Made by a program: the position numbers and the translations under genes | Part shown: piece after piece, positions 62,667-64,000 of the stretch | Layout of the letters: every line of letters starts with the position of its first letter | Position numbering within the stretch: the first letter of the stretch is position 1 | Notes under the pieces: model-generated | Seen by the model: the letters and a program-made list of their open reading frames with translations, nothing else | What the model was told of the DNA's origin: nothing | Databases searched by the model: none | Source of the DNA: Vibrio sp. PID17_43 | GTDB lineage: Bacteria > Pseudomonadota > Gammaproteobacteria > Enterobacterales > Vibrionaceae | Assembly: GCF_002608565.1 (NCBI RefSeq) | Contig: NZ_LIXM01000001.1 | Location: forward strand, 124,001-188,000 | Direction of reading: 5' to 3' | Length of the DNA: 64,000 bases

Positions 62667-62928
62667 CTACCAACTATTCTCCAAAATCCACTTTTGTCTT
62701 TTTATAAAATCCATTGAAGCGAAAAACTCATTTGCCATATTAGGGGATGCAATGACGTAGTATATGAATCCGCGCACATAGATATTATAGTAAAAGTCCA
62801 CGAACTCCCTTATCGTCAGTCGCGATCTCGAATCTATAGGCCTGCGTATTATCTTTCATTTTTTGTACCCAAAAATTGAGAGGCCAGACCGTAGAATTCA
62901 ACATTTCAACTTTACTTGATTTAACCAC
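62667..62928 (-). pseudogene. Small gene with a +1 frameshift
   Basis: A GTG at 62928 with AAGGA eight bases upstream opens a frame that reads MVKSSKVEMLNSTVWPLNFW and reaches FEIATDDK, then stops at once. One frame over, the text continues as EFVDFYYNIYVRGFIYYVIA and runs to a stop at 62667. The span is 262 bases, one more than a multiple of three, and the shift falls at GGG near 62810. Without that extra G it would be an 86-residue protein of unknown family. Confidence 0.55.
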
Positions 62929-63173
62929 GATCCGTATCCTTTACACTGTAAACTAAAACGTAAGTACAAGTATTACGCTACCATCTCTTTATTCAAAGTA
63001 CTTGCCCTCCTGTCGCATAAGAACCGAATTCACGACACTCGTACTGCTTTAAGTACAGATTTTCGACTAAACCTCAGAATTTAACTTGATTCATATAAAA
63101 AGTTGGCACAACGTAGACATTAAGCAGGAATGCCACCCTATATAATGGGCGCTTGCAGAATAGAGGTTCTTGA
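62929..63173. other. Intergenic region before cystatin-like gene
   Basis: About 245 bases, AT-rich, holding divergent promoters. No gene recognised. Confidence 0.4.
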
Positions 63174-63554
63174 ATGAAATTAAAAACAGTGTCAGCTTTC
63201 GCAATCTTGGTTTTGCTCGTCGGATGCCAACAAAACACTCAGGATGAAACTACACAGCCAACAACCTCGGCAGATGTATGTGATAGACAAGGAAATATGC
63301 CAGGTGGGTGGAACGAGTTCGATGCTACCCCAGACGCTCAAAAGGCTATGGCCTTTGTCCTAAAAAAAATAAAAACTCTCGCTTCGTTTAAACAGATCTT
63401 GTCCGTTCATGCACAAATTGTCAGTGGTGTGAACTACGCGATAGAGTTTGAATTGAATGACGGCTCAGTTTGGAACACGGTTATCTACCGAAACCTAGAT
63501 GGTGAATATGCAATTACGCAATCACCGAATGAAGGTCGCTTCTGCGAACAGTAA
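63174..63554 (+). CDS. Cystatin-like lipoprotein
   Basis: A 126-residue lipoprotein with lipobox LVGC (C18). The mature part starts with MPGGWNEFDATPDAQKAMAF and contains SVHAQIVSGVNYAIEFEL, matching the cystatin plan: an N-terminal Gly, helix 1, then a QxVxG-like QIVSG loop and NY. Cystatins inhibit papain-type cysteine proteases. The fold assignment rests on these motifs; activity is unproven. GAGG before ATG. Confidence 0.75.
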   Translation: MKLKTVSAFAILVLLVGCQQNTQDETTQPTTSADVCDRQGNMPGGWNEFDATPDAQKAMAFVLKKIKTLASFKQILSVHAQIVSGVNYAIEFELNDGSVWNTVIYRNLDGEYAITQSPNEGRFCEQ

Positions 63555-63573
63555 GAGCTTCCGAAACTGAGCA

Positions 63574-63618
63574 CCCAAAATCCCCGCCATTTTATACGAT
63601 AATTTAGCGGGATTTTTG
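63574..63618 (+). terminator. Terminator between cystatin-like gene and sbcC
   Basis: CCAAAATCCCCGC pairs imperfectly with GCGGGATTTTTGG, with a T-rich tail in the rightward direction. Confidence 0.6.
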
Positions 63619-63634
63619 GTATCTGCGACACCGA

Positions 63635-64000
63635 TTAAGAATCAAACTCCATCTGAGACTTTACAGAAACCTTGGATCCTAGTCGTGATGGTTCAACGTC
63701 AATGCGCTGCGCCATTTGCTCTTTCAGTTCAGATACGTGAGAAATCACACCAATCATACGACCCGTTTGTTGCAAGTCAACCAACGTTTGAATCGCAAGA
63801 TCCAAAGACTCCGGATCTAAGCTGCCAAAACCTTCATCAATAAATAGCGTATCTAAACGAATACCGCCACTGTATGACTGAACAACGTCAGACAGACCGA
63901 GTGCTAACGCTAACGCTGCCATGAAAGATTCGCCACCTGATAACGTCGCGACATCACGTGTTTTACCTGTGTAGCTATCTTCAACCACCAAATCCAATCC
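63635..64000 (-). CDS. sbcC: Exonuclease subunit SbcC, C-terminal part (cut by window edge)
   Basis: The last 122 or so residues of SbcC, an SMC-like ATPase that works with SbcD to cut DNA hairpins and double-strand ends. The ABC signature (TLSGGESFMAALALALG) and Walker B/D-loop (LFIDEGFGSLD) are visible, followed by the H-loop region (GVISHVSEL). The start is outside the window. Confidence 0.93.
   Translation of the reverse strand, partial: GLDLVVEDSYTGKTRDVATLSGGESFMAALALALGLSDVVQSYSGGIRLDTLFIDEGFGSLDPESLDLAIQTLVDLQQTGRMIGVISHVSELKEQMAQRIDVEPSRLGSKVSVKSQMEFDS

Noticed and set aside
1..64000. CRISPR arrays, phage genes, insertion-sequence transposases, rRNA
   Set aside because: None seen. 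The only mobile element recognised is the group II intron, and the only repeats of note are the tRNA units.

Overview
The window looks like a Vibrio chromosome, probably chromosome II of the V. harveyi/parahaemolyticus/alginolyticus group. Gene content (DUF2986 protein, HlyU/BigR-type regulator, HMG-CoA reductase, lipocalin), codon usage and moderate G+C all fit; this species guess rests on recognition, not on a search. Most genes are housekeeping or accessory metabolism. Both window edges cut genes: an aspartate/aromatic aminotransferase on the left and SbcC on the right.

Layout. 0-6.8 kb: aminotransferase fragment, AraC regulator, MATE pump, anaerobic ribonucleotide reductase nrdD-nrdG with NrdR and FNR boxes, and a secreted endonuclease/phosphatase-fold protein. 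6.8-14.6 kb: a divergent sulfur-stress unit. Leftward it carries an ArsR/BigR-like regulator, two YeeE/YedE halves and an RND pump with its adaptor; rightward a DUF2892 protein and a persulfide/CoA-disulfide reductase with a rhodanese domain. 14.6-21.8 kb: porin, DUF3299 lead peptide protein, amidohydrolase, AraC regulator and an HlyD/DUF2955 efflux pair. 22-29 kb: HMG-CoA reductase, KAS III, a thioredoxin-2 gene broken by a stop codon, an MFS transporter and small genes. 29-34 kb: nitrite assimilation (nirB, nirD, nirC, cobA) under FNR- and NarP-like sites.

34.5-50.7 kb is the most unusual part. Four identical tRNA-Cys genes and two tRNA-Leu(UAA) genes are scattered through it, all on the minus strand. 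Between them lie a secreted DUF11-like protein, a three-gene operon of unknown function (two paralogous exported proteins plus a periplasmic ankyrin protein) behind a perfect FNR-type box, a CHAD protein, D-lactate dehydrogenase and a large GH3 lipoprotein.

51-64 kb: Nudix hydrolase, threonine aldolase, cytochrome c, a YfcC transporter with an M14 deacylase, a junction of two gene remnants (MFS/AraC), a DUF4345 protein, a complete group II intron, an RluA-type pseudouridine synthase, SemiSWEET, lipocalin, a histidine phosphatase, a frameshifted small gene, a cystatin-like lipoprotein and the SbcC C-terminus.

A theme runs through several loci: low oxygen and reduced nitrogen or sulfur. nrdDG, nirBDC and the unknown three-gene operon each have an FNR-like palindrome upstream, and the 12.5 kb divergent unit points to handling of sulfide or persulfide.
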